In this document: positions 35,099-48,200 of the stretch, piece by piece
How positions within the stretch are numbered: the first letter of the stretch is position 1
Layout: each line of letters opens with the position of its first letter
Source: Orbilia blumenaviensis
Taxonomy: Eukaryota; Ascomycota; Orbiliomycetes; Orbiliales; Orbiliaceae
Length of the DNA: 64,000 bases
Direction of reading: 5' to 3'
Assembly (NCBI GenBank): GCA_036872755.1
Contig: JAVHNS010000012.1
Location: 372,001 to 436,000, forward strand
The notes under the pieces: generated by a model
Databases searched by the model: none
Told to the model about the DNA's origin: nothing
The model's input: the letters and a program-made list of their open reading frames with translations, nothing else
Program-made: the position numbers and the translations under genes

Positions 35099-38000
35099 AT
35101 GTCCAAGCAGTCTCCAAGATATCTAACTCTGCGACATGCTCAAAAGTTAGCCCTAAATGCTGGAGAACAGCAGCCAGAGGATGATCCCGAAAAGCTGGGT
35201 CCTGGGGAAGAACGTTTATATTCTTACTACGCTCCAAACTTGAAGGGCGGCAATTATCAAATCAAAGTCGATCAGAAGATAAATTCTCCTGCTCAGGCTG
35301 CGACTGGGAATCAAGTTGCCATCGCGGCAGATAACCTATCCACGCCGACAACGTACCAAGATTTTACAGTAGTAACGCCTCATTTTACATTGCCTAAAAA
35401 TTCGGTTCATTCAACCTACCCGCCGCAAGGATACGCGTGTGATTCAAATGTCGCACCGCACATCGTCCTCAATGATGTCCATCTGCCTTGGGAGAACAAT
35501 GCGACGGCGAAGACACTGCCAGATCCGGATAGGTCTATGGTGCCTTGGCTGGCGTTATTGACTTTCACCCAGGATGAACTACAAATCCAGTCCGCCGAGC
35601 TTGACCAAATATTTGGAGCCGGCACTGCTTTGCGTAACGCAGCAAAGCCCGATGCGACATTCGCCTTCAACATGAAGGTTACGGATGTGAATAATTTAGC
35701 AAAGTCGAGCAATCCTGCCACTATTAACTCTTCAGTCCCTGTGCCAACCGATTCAAGTCAGATGGCGAACATCATATTTGTCCCAAGCGCCTTGTATCCG
35801 TGCTTTTTCTCCGCTTACGATGCAAACGGTGCACGTCAAGGAACTCCAAATGATGTTTCGCGATACCAATATCTATCTCATGTTCGAGATATCAATACCG
35901 AGGGAATGGCCAATAGCGGCATCGAAGATGTCGGTATCTTCAGTGTCGTGGTTTCGCACAGGTCAGGACCACTAAATATCACTCAACCGTCACCTACCGT
36001 AGTCCATCTAGTTTCTATCGAGAACGTCGAAACTATGTCTTATAATGCATCTCTCTCTCGAGTTGCTATGGTTTCATTATACAGCTGGACCTATACCTGC
36101 AATCCTCCTGGCTCGTTCAATGTTTTTGATGCCTTTGAACACCTGGCGGGACCGGGACTTGGTCTTCTGAGGGCGCCTGCATCTTTCATCCCAGCCCCAG
36201 ACGGCACCACAACGACCACACAGCTGATTAACCTCCTGAACGATGGCTACACATTGACTCGATATCGTACGCAAGCAGGCGATGAGACTGCAGCTATAGT
36301 TAGAGGCGCTTTGACTCCTGTCTCAGTCCCCTTCCCGTTGACAAACACATGGACGACGCAGTCAAACTCAGGCAGCGACCTTCAGATCTACAATAGCGAC
36401 CTCGGCCTTATGGACATCACATACTCCGCTGCGTGGCAACTTGGCAAATCCATGGCTTTGGCAGATGTGACGTTCACGGCTGCTCTTTCGAGAATACGAA
36501 GGTCGATTCATACGCAAGCAACTGAACTTACGAAGGTGGCTCTATTGAAGAAGCAAGGCGCGTACAAAAGCCGTGAGGACGTGGTTAGTTCGTTGCCTGA
36601 CTCAATCGAAAAACTTGCTTCGATCCATCAAGGCGGAGGGTATTATAATGGTCCAGACTCGGATACAACAAATCGCTGGCAGAAGGCGGTAACGCGGACT
36701 CAAGTGAAGATTCCGAAGGATTCTGACGAGTATAAAAAGAGTTATTTGAAACACGTAAATAAAGTCGCCGCCGACTTGGCTGGCACCACAGATGGCCCCG
36801 GTTTTTACAACGAGGTAAATACACCAAGATCGACGGATTGGATGACTTTGTTGGCGTGGGTGCTCGACAGAATGGTACTTTCCAACATTCCACCTCAATA
36901 TCTTATACTCGACTCCAAATACCTGCCTCTAGAGAGTTTGAACTTCTTCAATATCGATCAGAATTGGACTTATGCTCTCATAGACGGTGCATTGTCGCTC
37001 GCCAATCACCTGAATGACGACGACGACACAATCCGCACGTCCATATGGACTACAATAAAATCGTACCTGAATACGGTAGATCCAACTTTGAAATACAAGC
37101 CACAAGTTCCGCTATATGGCTTCTTACTTCGGTCAGACGTAGTCAGCCGGTTCCCAGATCTTAGAGTTTCTGCCACGGTCGCACAAACAGATGTTGGCCC
37201 AGCTTTGGTCCGTCATGTCAACCTCGACTCTGGCTTGATGCTAGGATTGCTTGAATCGCTACCTGGCTCAAGTGGCCTCACAAATTTGGTTTTCACACAG
37301 CCACCGCATCAACAATCGTTCATCATTGCCGACGGTTTGAGCGACACTTCATTTGAGACTGAGTTTAAGAGGATATATACCGTAACAACATCAGATCCTG
37401 ACTCTGGGAAATCCCTTGGAACGGTCACCTGGACGAACCCCGCAACTGCTGGTCAATCACCGGTTTTCATCTGGAAGGATGGAGATGTAGACGCCAGAGT
37501 TATGTTATTCCCTGCATGGTCCGATTATCTACTACAATATCTCAACGACAATATGAACAAGACAGGAACATACTTTAGTGATACCGTCGCTACTTCCGCT
37601 CTTGTTGGCCTGCAGATGAATTATCCTATTTACATTTTACCTATAAACCCAAGCACAACCACCCAACTCTCGACACCACAGAAAAGCCAACATACAAGTG
37701 TTCCATCAGACCAGCCGACGGAAGCTTCACCTGCAGAGCAACTGCCAGGAGTAGATACCCCCACATCCTCTGGAAGTACTTCAGCTGGTATCTTAAAGGG
37801 TACTGGTCAAACTGGGAAGACATCGTCCAAGCCTTCGGCTGCTTTACCTCGAAGTGTGGGAACAGCATCGGCTACTTCTCCTCATTTCACCAGATTGCTC
37901 GTGCCTAAGCTCAGATCAAACCCGCTTGCCTTCATAGATGAAGGGGGTCCATCGAACCGGCCGGTATACAAGGTCGGTGTAGTCCAGCTGAATTCGGACC

Positions 38001-38479
38001 CAAACTACATTCCAATAATAACAGGCACTGGGTACTATCTGGACTTGGTATTTTCGGTACAATTGAAGCATATCCCCCCGGGAGTTTGGAACCTTTCCGA
38101 AATACAAGTGGAGATTCCGATGGGTCAGCCCGATCCAAAGAACCCTTCTCTTCCTAAATACCTGACTTCTGGATATGACGGACCTGGACCGACTATGCTA
38201 CGGAATCTGCGTTTGAACGTGGCAGTCACACCGGATGAGACTACTAAGCAATTGGTCTTTAGTTTGATACCAAGAAGTACATCGGGTGCAATAACTCTTG
38301 ATCAGGCTACTGATGCAAGTTTCCTGCTCAGCACGGTCAACGTGTTGAATTATCCCCAATATACCGACCCCATATTGGTCCAAGGAACAATCTACCATAC
38401 TTACGTGGATTCACAAAAAAACAAAACAACATTCCATGATCTGATTGAACTATACTTGAAGAGCACTCAACCGCAATGA
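35099..38479 (+). CDS. Giant intronless protein of an uncharacterised fungal/bacterial family (module gene B)
   Basis: A single frame of 1126 aa from the ATG at 35099. The N-terminal part shows ERLYSYYAPNLKGGNYQIKV (41-60), then FTVVTPHFTLPKNSVHSTYP with PQG after it, PHIVLNDVHLPWEN and MVPWLALLTFTQDEL. This order resembles uncharacterised bacterial and fungal proteins with 'YxLPxLxAGxYxI ... F.V..PxFxLxPxxxHSxYPPxG ... PHIVLxxxxLPWER ... PWLALLxF'. It reads as a beta-rich, soluble protein. Residues about 845-930 are a Ser/Thr/Pro-rich linker; the C-terminal ~200 residues form a separate block. There is no signal peptide or membrane segment. It sits head-to-head with gene A and upstream of the lectin-like and MBL/DUF6603 genes. 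Function is unknown; the family resemblance is from memory. Confidence 0.7.
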   Translation: MSKQSPRYLTLRHAQKLALNAGEQQPEDDPEKLGPGEERLYSYYAPNLKGGNYQIKVDQKINSPAQAATGNQVAIAADNLSTPTTYQDFTVVTPHFTLPKNSVHSTYPPQGYACDSNVAPHIVLNDVHLPWENNATAKTLPDPDRSMVPWLALLTFTQDELQIQSAELDQIFGAGTALRNAAKPDATFAFNMKVTDVNNLAKSSNPATINSSVPVPTDSSQMANIIFVPSALYPCFFSAYDANGARQGTPNDVSRYQYLSHVRDINTEGMANSGIEDVGIFSVVVSHRSGPLNITQPSPTVVHLVSIENVETMSYNASLSRVAMVSLYSWTYTCNPPGSFNVFDAFEHLAGPGLGLLRAPASFIPAPDGTTTTTQLINLLNDGYTLTRYRTQAGDETAAIVRGALTPVSVPFPLTNTWTTQSNSGSDLQIYNSDLGLMDITYSAAWQLGKSMALADVTFTAALSRIRRSIHTQATELTKVALLKKQGAYKSREDVVSSLPDSIEKLASIHQGGGYYNGPDSDTTNRWQKAVTRTQVKIPKDSDEYKKSYLKHVNKVAADLAGTTDGPGFYNEVNTPRSTDWMTLLAWVLDRMVLSNIPPQYLILDSKYLPLESLNFFNIDQNWTYALIDGALSLANHLNDDDDTIRTSIWTTIKSYLNTVDPTLKYKPQVPLYGFLLRSDVVSRFPDLRVSATVAQTDVGPALVRHVNLDSGLMLGLLESLPGSSGLTNLVFTQPPHQQSFIIADGLSDTSFETEFKRIYTVTTSDPDSGKSLGTVTWTNPATAGQSPVFIWKDGDVDARVMLFPAWSDYLLQYLNDNMNKTGTYFSDTVATSALVGLQMNYPIYILPINPSTTTQLSTPQKSQHTSVPSDQPTEASPAEQLPGVDTPTSSGSTSAGILKGTGQTGKTSSKPSAALPRSVGTASATSPHFTRLLVPKLRSNPLAFIDEGGPSNRPVYKVGVVQLNSDPNYIPIITGTGYYLDLVFSVQLKHIPPGVWNLSEIQVEIPMGQPDPKNPSLPKYLTSGYDGPGPTMLRNLRLNVAVTPDETTKQLVFSLIPRSTSGAITLDQATDASFLLSTVNVLNYPQYTDPILVQGTIYHTYVDSQKNKTTFHDLIELYLKSTQPQ

Positions 38480-40008
38480 TTTGGTATACCTCTTCAGACT
38501 CATTTCTCGTTACGAGCTTTGTACATACATACATAAGCGCATGCATGAATGGGCCGTGAAGCAGTTTCTTTTCTTAATTTGCTCTTCAGCTTCGACGTAT
38601 CTGAAAATATATCCAGTTTTGGAGATCCTCATGTTAGCGTTAGTAAATATGTGATAGGTTTGAAAATATAAACGTTAAGTTCAAGTTCTGCACAAATACC
38701 AGATCTTCTGCGTAGATCAAAAGGATGTGATATCAGCTGAGCAAGACACGGGAAAAACTGCAATCTAGACTTATAGACAACTTCTCAAAACATCGAGGCG
38801 CTTGCATGAATGAGCCGTTTGAATCTGATAGGCTCGCTCGATCATGACAAAACTTTTAAACTTCGTCTTGCGTTGCATGACATATGAAGGGATTTTCCCA
38901 TTTTGCATATATCGCTAATTAAGTAATCATATTGCCCCGCTCGAGGAACGGATCACAATCGCGCTTCGCAACTTTTGTTTCCTTCTTGTTTGCCTCAGCC
39001 GCGCGACCGCACACAAGATTTCAATCCGGCAACCGGTAACCCCGCACTTTAACCATTTTTAAGCTAGTTGCATGGCTCGACAGTGCACAAACCAAAAGGG
39101 CTGAAAAATCCATGCATCTGAAAATGCAGAGTTGCAGAGTTTTTTCTGCAACTTTTGTGCATGCCGAACATTCGGGCATTCATGAAAATGACAGAATATC
39201 CCAGCAGACTACTTAGGTAGTACCAGATGTATGTATGTACATGTCTTAGAAAGCTAGGTTCATCGGCACGAGCCGTTTTATCGAGTCTAAGTTTCCCGAA
39301 ACTAGGTTTACCCCAGTCGTCGTAGGCACTAGCTAGTACTATCAGGGTTAGCGGGTCTAGAAGAACAAAGCCAAGGGCGATCCCGGCTGAGAGTCGGCCG
39401 CTACTGCATTGTTCTATATTCCAAAGCTTGCAAATCCTCCATATGGCCATATATGGCCATGTGCATATACACGATGCAAAAACCACCATCATGTATACAC
39501 AATAACGAGCGTGAAAACTGGTAGATCATTATTTCATTTCAGCTCTGTTCTCGAAACTTCACATACACTATCATCCATTCCCCCGCTGTCTCCATTTTAG
39601 TAATGCCTAAGTGTAAAATGTGGGATTGTTTTGTGATATATGTGATTTTACGTTATTGATTTTGATTATTCTTGAAACTTGACGGGTTGATCGTAGGGCA
39701 CCATTGAGATTGTATATGCACAAGCGGCTGAGCTGAGGTAGTCAGTCTGGGAAGATGCTCCGTGAAATTCACTGTCAAGTGATAGCGCTATACAGCTTTG
39801 GGATTTTGAGTCTTCTCTCTTGTTTGTATAGGTGACCCCGGGCAGGATTATATTTTTATTCGAGATCCCTCGACGAAAAACTTGAATAGTTTCCTTGTTC
39901 CAATACCATAGCCCTATCTATCTATCAGACTTTTGTTAGATTCCCTAGCTTTTTAAAATCAGAGCCCATTATTTTCTAAGATACCAATATATCCCGTACA
40001 GACCACAA
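38480..40008. other. Gene-free interval between module gene B and the lectin-like gene
   Basis: About 1.5 kb of AT-rich DNA with no supported gene. It includes an 18-bp perfect palindrome, ATGGCCATATATGGCCAT, at about 39443-39460. It presumably contains the promoter of the lectin-like gene. Confidence 0.55.
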
Positions 40009-41152
40009 ATGGCCCCACCAGCAACACCAATGACGTCCATCGCGACCCTCTGGAACCCCCTGGACAAAGACCTCCTTCTGCAGTTTAATACAGACAGCGA
40101 TGGCTGCTTGGTAGCGCAGGCCAGACAGAAAAGAGGTGATGCAAATAACACAAGCATCAACATTAACAATAACAAAACGATTGTCGGGCAACAGGTACCA
40201 AATGGATCTCAGATTGTGGCTTTCCCAAACAATGATCTTGTAAGTCTTATAAACTATTTTTCTCCCCTCCCCAAGTGGACATCTCTGTAAAAATGTGTCT
40301 GACGATCTTGATTCCCATGCACCTTAGCTCTCCGTTTTTGGAGTTGCTTCCAAAGAGGATGGCGGAGTTACTACAAATTACGTCGCACTTCTCTCGCCAT
40401 ACTTCAATGCATTTTCCGGTGCCGTAATCCAAGGGAGTTCACTGGCCTTCGCGCAGCAAGATATGTATACTGCGTGGATATATTACTTGAGGTATTGATT
40501 CACCTAATCGATGGTTAACTGTCGCTTTCTCAATAATGCGCACGGCTAATCAGAGATACCATTTGATCACACAGCGGGGATCCCCTGCAAATCAACGAAC
40601 TGGCTTTGGAATCTGGTGGGAGCGTGGTCAATCCAATAACCTCCCCAGGAGCCTTTTCGCCACAAACATCACTTGCAGCGTTTTACGACCCGAGTGAGGA
40701 TTCTCGCTGCGTCATCACCCAGGACGACTCAGGAAATGTGTCTCTCACCGCCGTCAATAACTCAGGACCAAGTAGTAAGTCAAAAACACCTAGAATTATA
40801 TACATATATATATACTTCATGAATAAGTTCACGAGTGTTTATTAACATGGAATGTGGAATTGCAGCAAATCAACTCGCAAACCTCTCCAACGCGCAACAG
40901 AACAGTCCATTCGCAGCAACCTACAACAATGGCCAGTTCTACATCTATTATATCGATGAACATAAGCATCATCTATGGAGGGCCACCGGAAAATCAAATA
41001 ACGTGACCAAAACGCAAAACTTAGGACAAACCGTAGATCAATACACACAAATCTCTGTCACGCCAGATCCAGAGGGAAAAGCTAATCATGTGTTCTTTGT
41101 GGGAGACGGCGGTTCTGGGAGAACGATAGTGCATTTTGTGGATCAATTGTAA
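40009..41152 (+). CDS. Small propeller-like protein, possibly lectin-related
   Basis: Four exons (40009-40239, 40328-40491, 40575-40774, 40866-41152) encode 293 aa; the start ATG has a favourable CACAAATGG context. The protein shows about five loosely repeated beta units, for example SLAAFYDPSEDSRCVITQ with DDSGNVSL, and NGQFYIYYIDEHKHHLWRAT. The spacing and the Tyr/Trp-ending strands recall fungal fucose-specific (AAL-type) beta-propeller lectins, but I cannot point to a complete set of sugar-binding residues. There is no signal peptide, so a cytosolic or unconventionally exported protein is likely. It lies between two very large module genes on the same strand. Fold similarity is tentative; the exon structure is well supported by reading phase. 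Confidence 0.6.
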
Positions 41153-42258
41153 CAGGGTTCACTAGGATTCTTGACACAGCCTGGATCTAGCAGAGCTTAA
41201 GACACCTTTTCTTGATATTGGGAGTGTATCTGGAGAGAAAGCGGTTAGGGTTGTTTGTGATACTATAGGAAATACAACAAAACCATTGTTTCATGAAAAA
41301 AATGACATATCTTCTTAGGATAGTTCGGCTAGTGCTCTAAATTGCATATGTGTGGTATGAAAAACCTGTTAAAATTGAAACTATATACCATACTCCGTGG
41401 AATTTGATATCGTATTTTGATCCGTATATGTATGAAATTGATTGATCAGGTTATCACATTATGTAAAAAAACACTCGTTTTGTCAAAATATATTCATAAA
41501 TTCGATTTATGTTCGAGACTTCAGTAGTATAGTATTTCGGGAAGCAAGCTGAAAGTTCCAAGCTGCAGAACATCTAGGCCAGGCCGTGCTGCATTAGTTG
41601 AACTCAAGTTCTAGTCATTTTACTATAACACACAGACATATATCTTCAAGGATGTCTGCTTCTTTACCTGCAAGAGCACTGTGACAATTTCGGCATATAC
41701 ATGCATATATGCATACTTTTGATCGCCTCCACCAGCTGACTGATTTTTTTTGAAATATGCATGTACGGGATCGATTGCAGAATTTCAGCTCGTCTCGCGA
41801 TCCAAATGGGTACTACAGCTGGAGTCCCGTCGACGATGCGCATCGATGCGCCAGAACTGCAACCTTCGAAACGATAAAGACGGGTTGAACAGTCTCCTAC
41901 CAATGAGATCCCGACACGTCCTGACCAAAAGGCGAAGTCAAATGGTCATCCAGTGCTCTCAAAATTATACTGTTTCACCAGGCAGACCAGCTTTAAGTTC
42001 TAAGAACAAAAGGACCTGATCAACCTGACAACGCAAGATACATTTAGGTTAGGACTGAAGCTCGAAGACAGGTCGTCCGCGACGTTTGGACATATCTTCT
42101 TGGCCCGTACAAATTATTCTATCAATTAGGGAGCCGTATACGTAAAAAAAAAAAAACCCTTAAAGTGCACGATTGAGATTGCTAGGTGAATATATCCTTG
42201 ATTGCGCTCATTGCAAAGATATAAACGAAGCTAATTAGATGACTAGATATATGTAAAA
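41153..42258. other. Gene-free interval upstream of the MBL/DUF6603 gene
   Basis: About 1.1 kb, AT-rich, no gene. TATAAA at 42220-42225 lies only 34 bp upstream of the start codon, and an ATG-TAA (42251-42256) sits two bases before it. Confidence 0.5.
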
Positions 42259-45200
42259 ATGACCGATTACGGTGTTGATAGCTTTCACATATCGATCGGG
42301 GTTGGCGACTGTGCCATTCACCTACTTCTATCAAATACGAAGAACGCGAAGCCTACAGTTCTTCAAGCCATTCTCATCGATGGCGGCCTCAGCAAAGCGC
42401 CTAGTAACCTGGCTAAAATTACGCAAGCGATCTCATGGATCGAACAAAAGTATACTCTGGGCACCGTGAACTGCAGTGATGGAAAACTCAGGTTCGATAG
42501 TGTGATGGTCAGCCATTGGGATCAAGATCATTATCAAGGAATTATCGGATTGTTGCAAGCAGATATCGAAACCCAGGCGGCGGCATCTCCATCTACGAAT
42601 GTCGCGCAACTCAGACTTTCGACCTACTTGAACTATGATTCAAGCGGCGATCCATTATCTATCTTTTACGCCCCGTATACGAACTTGCAAAGAGCTGGAA
42701 TTGGCATTCCAGCAGAAATGAAATTTACGGAAGTGAATAACGTTCAGTACCTGAACATAAAGCGCAAAGGCACAAGCACTCTCGTAAATAAGGTGTGCAT
42801 CGTTCGCGCGGGTGATACATTGATTGGTCAAAATATTCTCAATTGGCAGAGTACAGGATCGTTTAGCAATAACTCACTTGCGGATCTCTTGAAAAACAAC
42901 CCTCCTGCTAGTGCAGGCATGCCAGGCATATACTGCGTAGCGGTCAATATGAAAGTCATAGGTCCGAGCGCGGTAGGAATCGTGGACAAGAAAACGACAG
43001 CCACCAATTCATCTTCGATCGCTCTTCTCGTTATCTGGTCTGGCGGTACATCACCCAACCCAAGGCTATCGCATTACTTTGCAGGAGATCTGGACTATCA
43101 AACAGAGCAGAAGATTGCGAACTGGATTCCAGCAGGAGTGACATGCACGTCTATGAAACTTTCACATCATGGTGCAGAAAGCTCGACTCCTTCCCAATTG
43201 CTTGATAAGTTCAAACCGTACAATTATGTCATGTCTTCTGGTACATCATACGGACATCCACGTAAGGGGCCATCTTTTCTTTTAATCATCACATTCTGCG
43301 ATATTTGTACTAACCCTCGGTTTCCGAACCATAGGTTGGCCAATAATTTTCTATATCGAAGCACTGAAACGAGCGCAAGGTGTCGTTGGTGCTAACACAA
43401 AACCGATATTTTGCACAATGTATCCGTACTACCTGACGCAATATCTGGACGCCAACACTAATACAATGGAGTTCTATAATTTCTCACGAGATGCTCCTAC
43501 CAAGGTTTTTTCAAAGATTTTTCCCGACGGTTCAACGGACCCTATCGTTGTTTACCGCAAATTGCTGGACAATGTCTACGACACGAAGGTGAATGTGCAG
43601 ACTGGTATCACCCCAGTGAACAGCCCATATCAAGCCTATCTGGCAAGCGCGGCATTTAATGACCCGCAGGATTGGGCTAAATATACTTGGATCTGTCAAC
43701 AAGTGGCTTCTAGTTGGCAAGATCTTTCCATTATCAAACCATATAATCACCCTGGTGTCGGTGGCAGGTGGGGTCCCCGCAACAAGCCTATAAGAGCCGA
43801 TACGCAATTGCAGTGGATAAGGGTCGTTTCGAGAAGTTCCGCTAGTAATTCCGACGGATATGTCTGGGAAAAAGATGGCAGCCCGAATGAGATACCTTGG
43901 TCGAATATAGAACAGACTCCCGCAACTACAATTAAAACCCGAAAGCCACAGGTCCCCAAAAATGTCGTATGCCGATCAGCGGTATCACAATACAATCTAC
44001 GCCCAAAAAGGAAAAACGTCGCGAACGGCCAGGTCAGCGCAGTTGTCGCGGACAGCGGATCAAATGATACTGATGAACTATCCGGTCTGGTGAAGAAACG
44101 GAGGCTTAATGATTCAGACGAGGTGTCCGACGGGGAAGAGTCGGACAAAGATACGACTCTTACGAATAAACCCGAGGAGGCTAATACAACTGGTCAATCG
44201 TCTCCTTCCTCTCCGACTGATGGTGACGGAACTGGCTATTTCATAGTTTGTAGTAGCATGGCCCCATCCAGCCCCGATCCGGCTACGATACAAGTCCTTG
44301 CAGATACCGATCCATTCGACAAGTTCGTCACATGTCTGCACAATGGCTTCTTTGAGCTCGCTGTTTCGCCAAGTGCTGCGGCTGTGAGCATGGCTCCGGA
44401 TGACGAAATGTCCACTTGGCTTCAAAGCGCCACTGGTGCGACGTCAGTAACGTGTACATTTGATAGCAGTAACAAGGCAATATCGATGAGTTTAGAAACC
44501 GACGGATGGACCTACGGCACAGAATTCGTAAATCAGAACCTCAAACTTAGTCCTGCAGTCGTACAACCTCCTGGGGCATCCACAGAGCAAAATCTCGTCT
44601 ACGATGGTGTACTCATCCTTGCATTGTCACCCACAACTACGTTGAGCGGTTACACTCTAGAGAAACTCATGACTGCAGCGGGCTATCAGGACAGTCCTCT
44701 GTTGAAGATTTTGGGAGCTGTCAACCTGGAACTGACTCAGGATGAGTATGCAGGATCTCGCAATGCCATATGGTTTGACCCCGCGGATGCGTATTCAACT
44801 GTGATCAGAAAGCAATTCTATGTTCAACAGGAGGAGCTACAAACAGTGTCCTCGTGGATACAATCCTCTCCATTTGGAAAAAATATCACCCCGAATAGCT
44901 TCGCAATTATCACGAAACAGACTTCACATTGGAGTATCACCAGCGATGGTGAAACAAATGCCTCGAATAACGAGGTCATCTTCTGGCTGAATGCAACTCT
45001 AGTAGAAGTCAACACCGATATCATCGTGAAACTGGACTCATCGTCTATTGGTTTTGAATTGCTAATCAATACGGCAAACGCCCTAGACAGTTGGTTGACT
45101 TGGCTGGCCAATGTTTGTTCGGTTCCGCCCGACCTCCAATCATGGATTTCTGCAGCTCAGAAGAATAAAATTGTTGGAGTACCACAGCTGCGTGAGATAG

Positions 45201-48200
45201 CGATTACGTTTGAGCTCAACGCAGATGGTAAAATTGGAGACCTACAGGCCGTGAAGATACTTCTTGAGTCTGATATTCTGCTCGGTAATCCTAATGCCGC
45301 GAAGGGAGTGAACGTATTTCTATTTACATACACATGGGAGGGTACGACGGCTGGTAGTAAACTATCGGGTGCATTATGGTGTCGTAAGTCCTCATAATAA
45401 TATCGAACCTTCAGCTCATTATAACCAACTACTGACTCGAGGATAGCCCCTCCACCTGGAGTTGACGACGACAAGCAAATTCTTGATCCATCATGGGAGG
45501 CATATGATGAGTTCACACCATTGACAACCAAAACCAATCCGAATTTGCCATTGAATCCATACCTCGACTTGATATCTCTTCTCCCCGAGAGCACTGTTCA
45601 GAATGTCCCCACCAACCTACCAACAGCCATTACAGAAGTCAATCTTTCAATTAGTTCAAGCGAGATCTCTTTTGCTGGTGCGATATCAGTACCCCCACCA
45701 ACAAGTAGTAGCAGTTCGTCGGCAAGCTCCGTATCTACGTCTACAGATGTATCTACAGTGCCTACAGTGTATCTCGGGAAAGTCGAACTCTCCGCCAGTT
45801 ATACGTTCGCAACATCAACTCCTACCTTCAATTTCGGTCTAGCTTTGGGGTTGGTTCCTTCTCCCGACTCAAAATTCTCACCCGCAGAAATGGCTGGAGA
45901 AATCGCCTATAAAGAAGGAACCTGGAGCATTACCGCTTCGGTGTACGACCTTTACGCTGCAACACTGTACAATTTCTTTGACACAAACTCGCAGAGTCAT
46001 GTCATGAAGGTTTTGGAGCATTTTGAAATCAAATCTTTGGATCTGGCATACAATTATACTACGAATGCCGCAGAGAACCAGAGTTCTGCTAAAAGCTTCA
46101 CATTCAAAGGCGTTATCATGCTTGGTGTATTCGAACTCGACTTAACATTTGATTACAATACCGACCCGAAGGTACCTGGGTGGACTTTCAAGGCAGGACT
46201 GAGCCCCGATGTAACGAACACGCAATCTACAACACTAGGAGAAGTTGTCAAATACATCTGCGGTAATGAAGCTCTCGGACTACTACCAGACTTTGTGGAG
46301 AGCGTCAACGTTGCACCCCCAAAGGGAGATGATCTCCTGGAAATCAAATGCGTAAGTCTACAGGGAAAAGATGAGCCTCAGGCTGTCATTTCCGTTGCAA
46401 GCATCAGTATTTCGGCTTTAAAGTTCAGTTTTGCCCAGTATCGAGGGCTCGCATGGGAAAAAAGTCTGCCATCTAAAAGAGTGGTCAAGGTCTCTGTCAC
46501 TGAATTACCAAAAGTATCAATTCCCATAGTTGGTGATCTAACGCAGCCATTCGATGAGATGTACTATCTCTGGGTGTCGGACGAGACAAAAACCAATGGT
46601 GCCGAAGCTCAACCGGGTCTCAAGCTGGAAGAACTGAATGCTTTAAATCAACAATTGGACGCAGACGACCAAATATTCTACAAGGCGCTGAAGGCTTCGC
46701 CTGGTCAAGATGATGTTGTGATCCAGGCTGGATCGCATTTCATGATTGTAATCAAGGACGATAAAGGTACTCCGAAGGTACTTTTAGATTACGTCTTCGG
46801 GCAAAAGACAACTTCAACTAAATCACCTACTCCGAAAATTGAGGAGGCCGAAGGTGAAAATAATGCAGCTGTTGAGCCAGCATCCGCGGATCCAACACCT
46901 CCAACGCCTCCACCTAATCCTGCAGATACAGCAACCACAGGGGATGCATCTAAGACACCATATAAGAAGACAATCGGCCCCTTATCGATTGAGAATATCG
47001 GATTTCAGTACGCAAATCAAACATTGTCAGTTCTCATGGATGCGTCGCTGAAGTTAGGCCCAATTACCTTTGATTTACTTGGTTTCAGCATTGGGGTTTC
47101 TTTATCCTCGCCAAATACATTGCAAAATTTAGTGACGAGCTTAAGCTTTACGCTTGCTGGTCTCGCAGTATCATTCCAAGACCCTCCACTTGATGTAGCG
47201 GGAGCTTTTATTAGAGGGAAGGATGTGAGCCCAATCACGGACCTCTTTGGAGGAGGTATCGTCGCTGCCTTCGAACCTTGGAAGTTCGCTGCAGCGGGAT
47301 TCTATGGCGAATTTACAGGTCCCCCAACAGTGAAAAGTATCTTCGTTTTTGCTGAGCTGGACGGACCTCTTATTACTTTGGAATTTGCAACTATCTCTGG
47401 CGTACGAGCAGGGTTTGGTTATAACGTTAGCATTCGAGAACCTAAAATCAGCGAGGTCCCAACCTTCCCCTTGCTTACACTCGGCGATACCACGGATGTT
47501 GTGCAAACCCTAAAGACACTGATTACTCCTGGTCCCGACAACTATTTCAACCTGAGCATTGGCGACATGTGGGTTGCAGCAGGTTTCAACATTGACGCTT
47601 TCAAGATGGTATCACTTCAAACCGTCGCAGTGTTCCAATGGAGTCCAGACATAAAAATTGGCTTATACGGCGTTGCTACTTGCGATATCCCCTCATTGGA
47701 AGCTTCTTTGAAGTTTGCCCATGTCGAATTCGGTGTCCTAGCTGTTGTGGACTTTGGAGCAGGTGTCGTCAAGATTGAAGCTCAATTGGCTCCAACCTCA
47801 TACATACTAGATCCTTCGTGCCATTTAACTGGAGGTTTTGCATATTATAGCTGGTTCAAGAATGGGCCACAACAGGTCAATGGTGATTGGGTGTTCACGA
47901 TTGGAGGATACCATCGAGCTTTCACTCCTCCACCCCAGTATCCGCAGGTCGACAGGCTTGCCATCAGCTGGAGCGTAAGCGACTCCGTTACAGTCACTGG
48001 ACAAGCGTATTTCGCTATCACCCCGAAGGTGTGCATGGGTGGTGGCAGTCTACATGCTGCACTTAGTCTCGGCCCTCTTGGGGCGTATTTCGATGCCTAT
48101 GCGGATTTCTTGATAAACTACAAGCCTTTCTACTTCAATGCTTCCGCAAGTGTCTCTGTCGGCGTGACATTCACCTTAGACTTGCTCATCACCACAATCC

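Noticed and set aside
29197..38479. Genes A and B as insecticidal toxin-complex (Tc) or Rhs proteins
   Set aside because: Size is similar, but no RHS/YD repeats, SpvB-like or toxin-core motifs are visible.
43418..45397. A separate gene starting at the ATG at 43418
   Set aside because: Joining 43261 to 43335 gives a continuous frame from the MBL fold through this segment, and the splice signals are good, so it is the second exon of the same gene.
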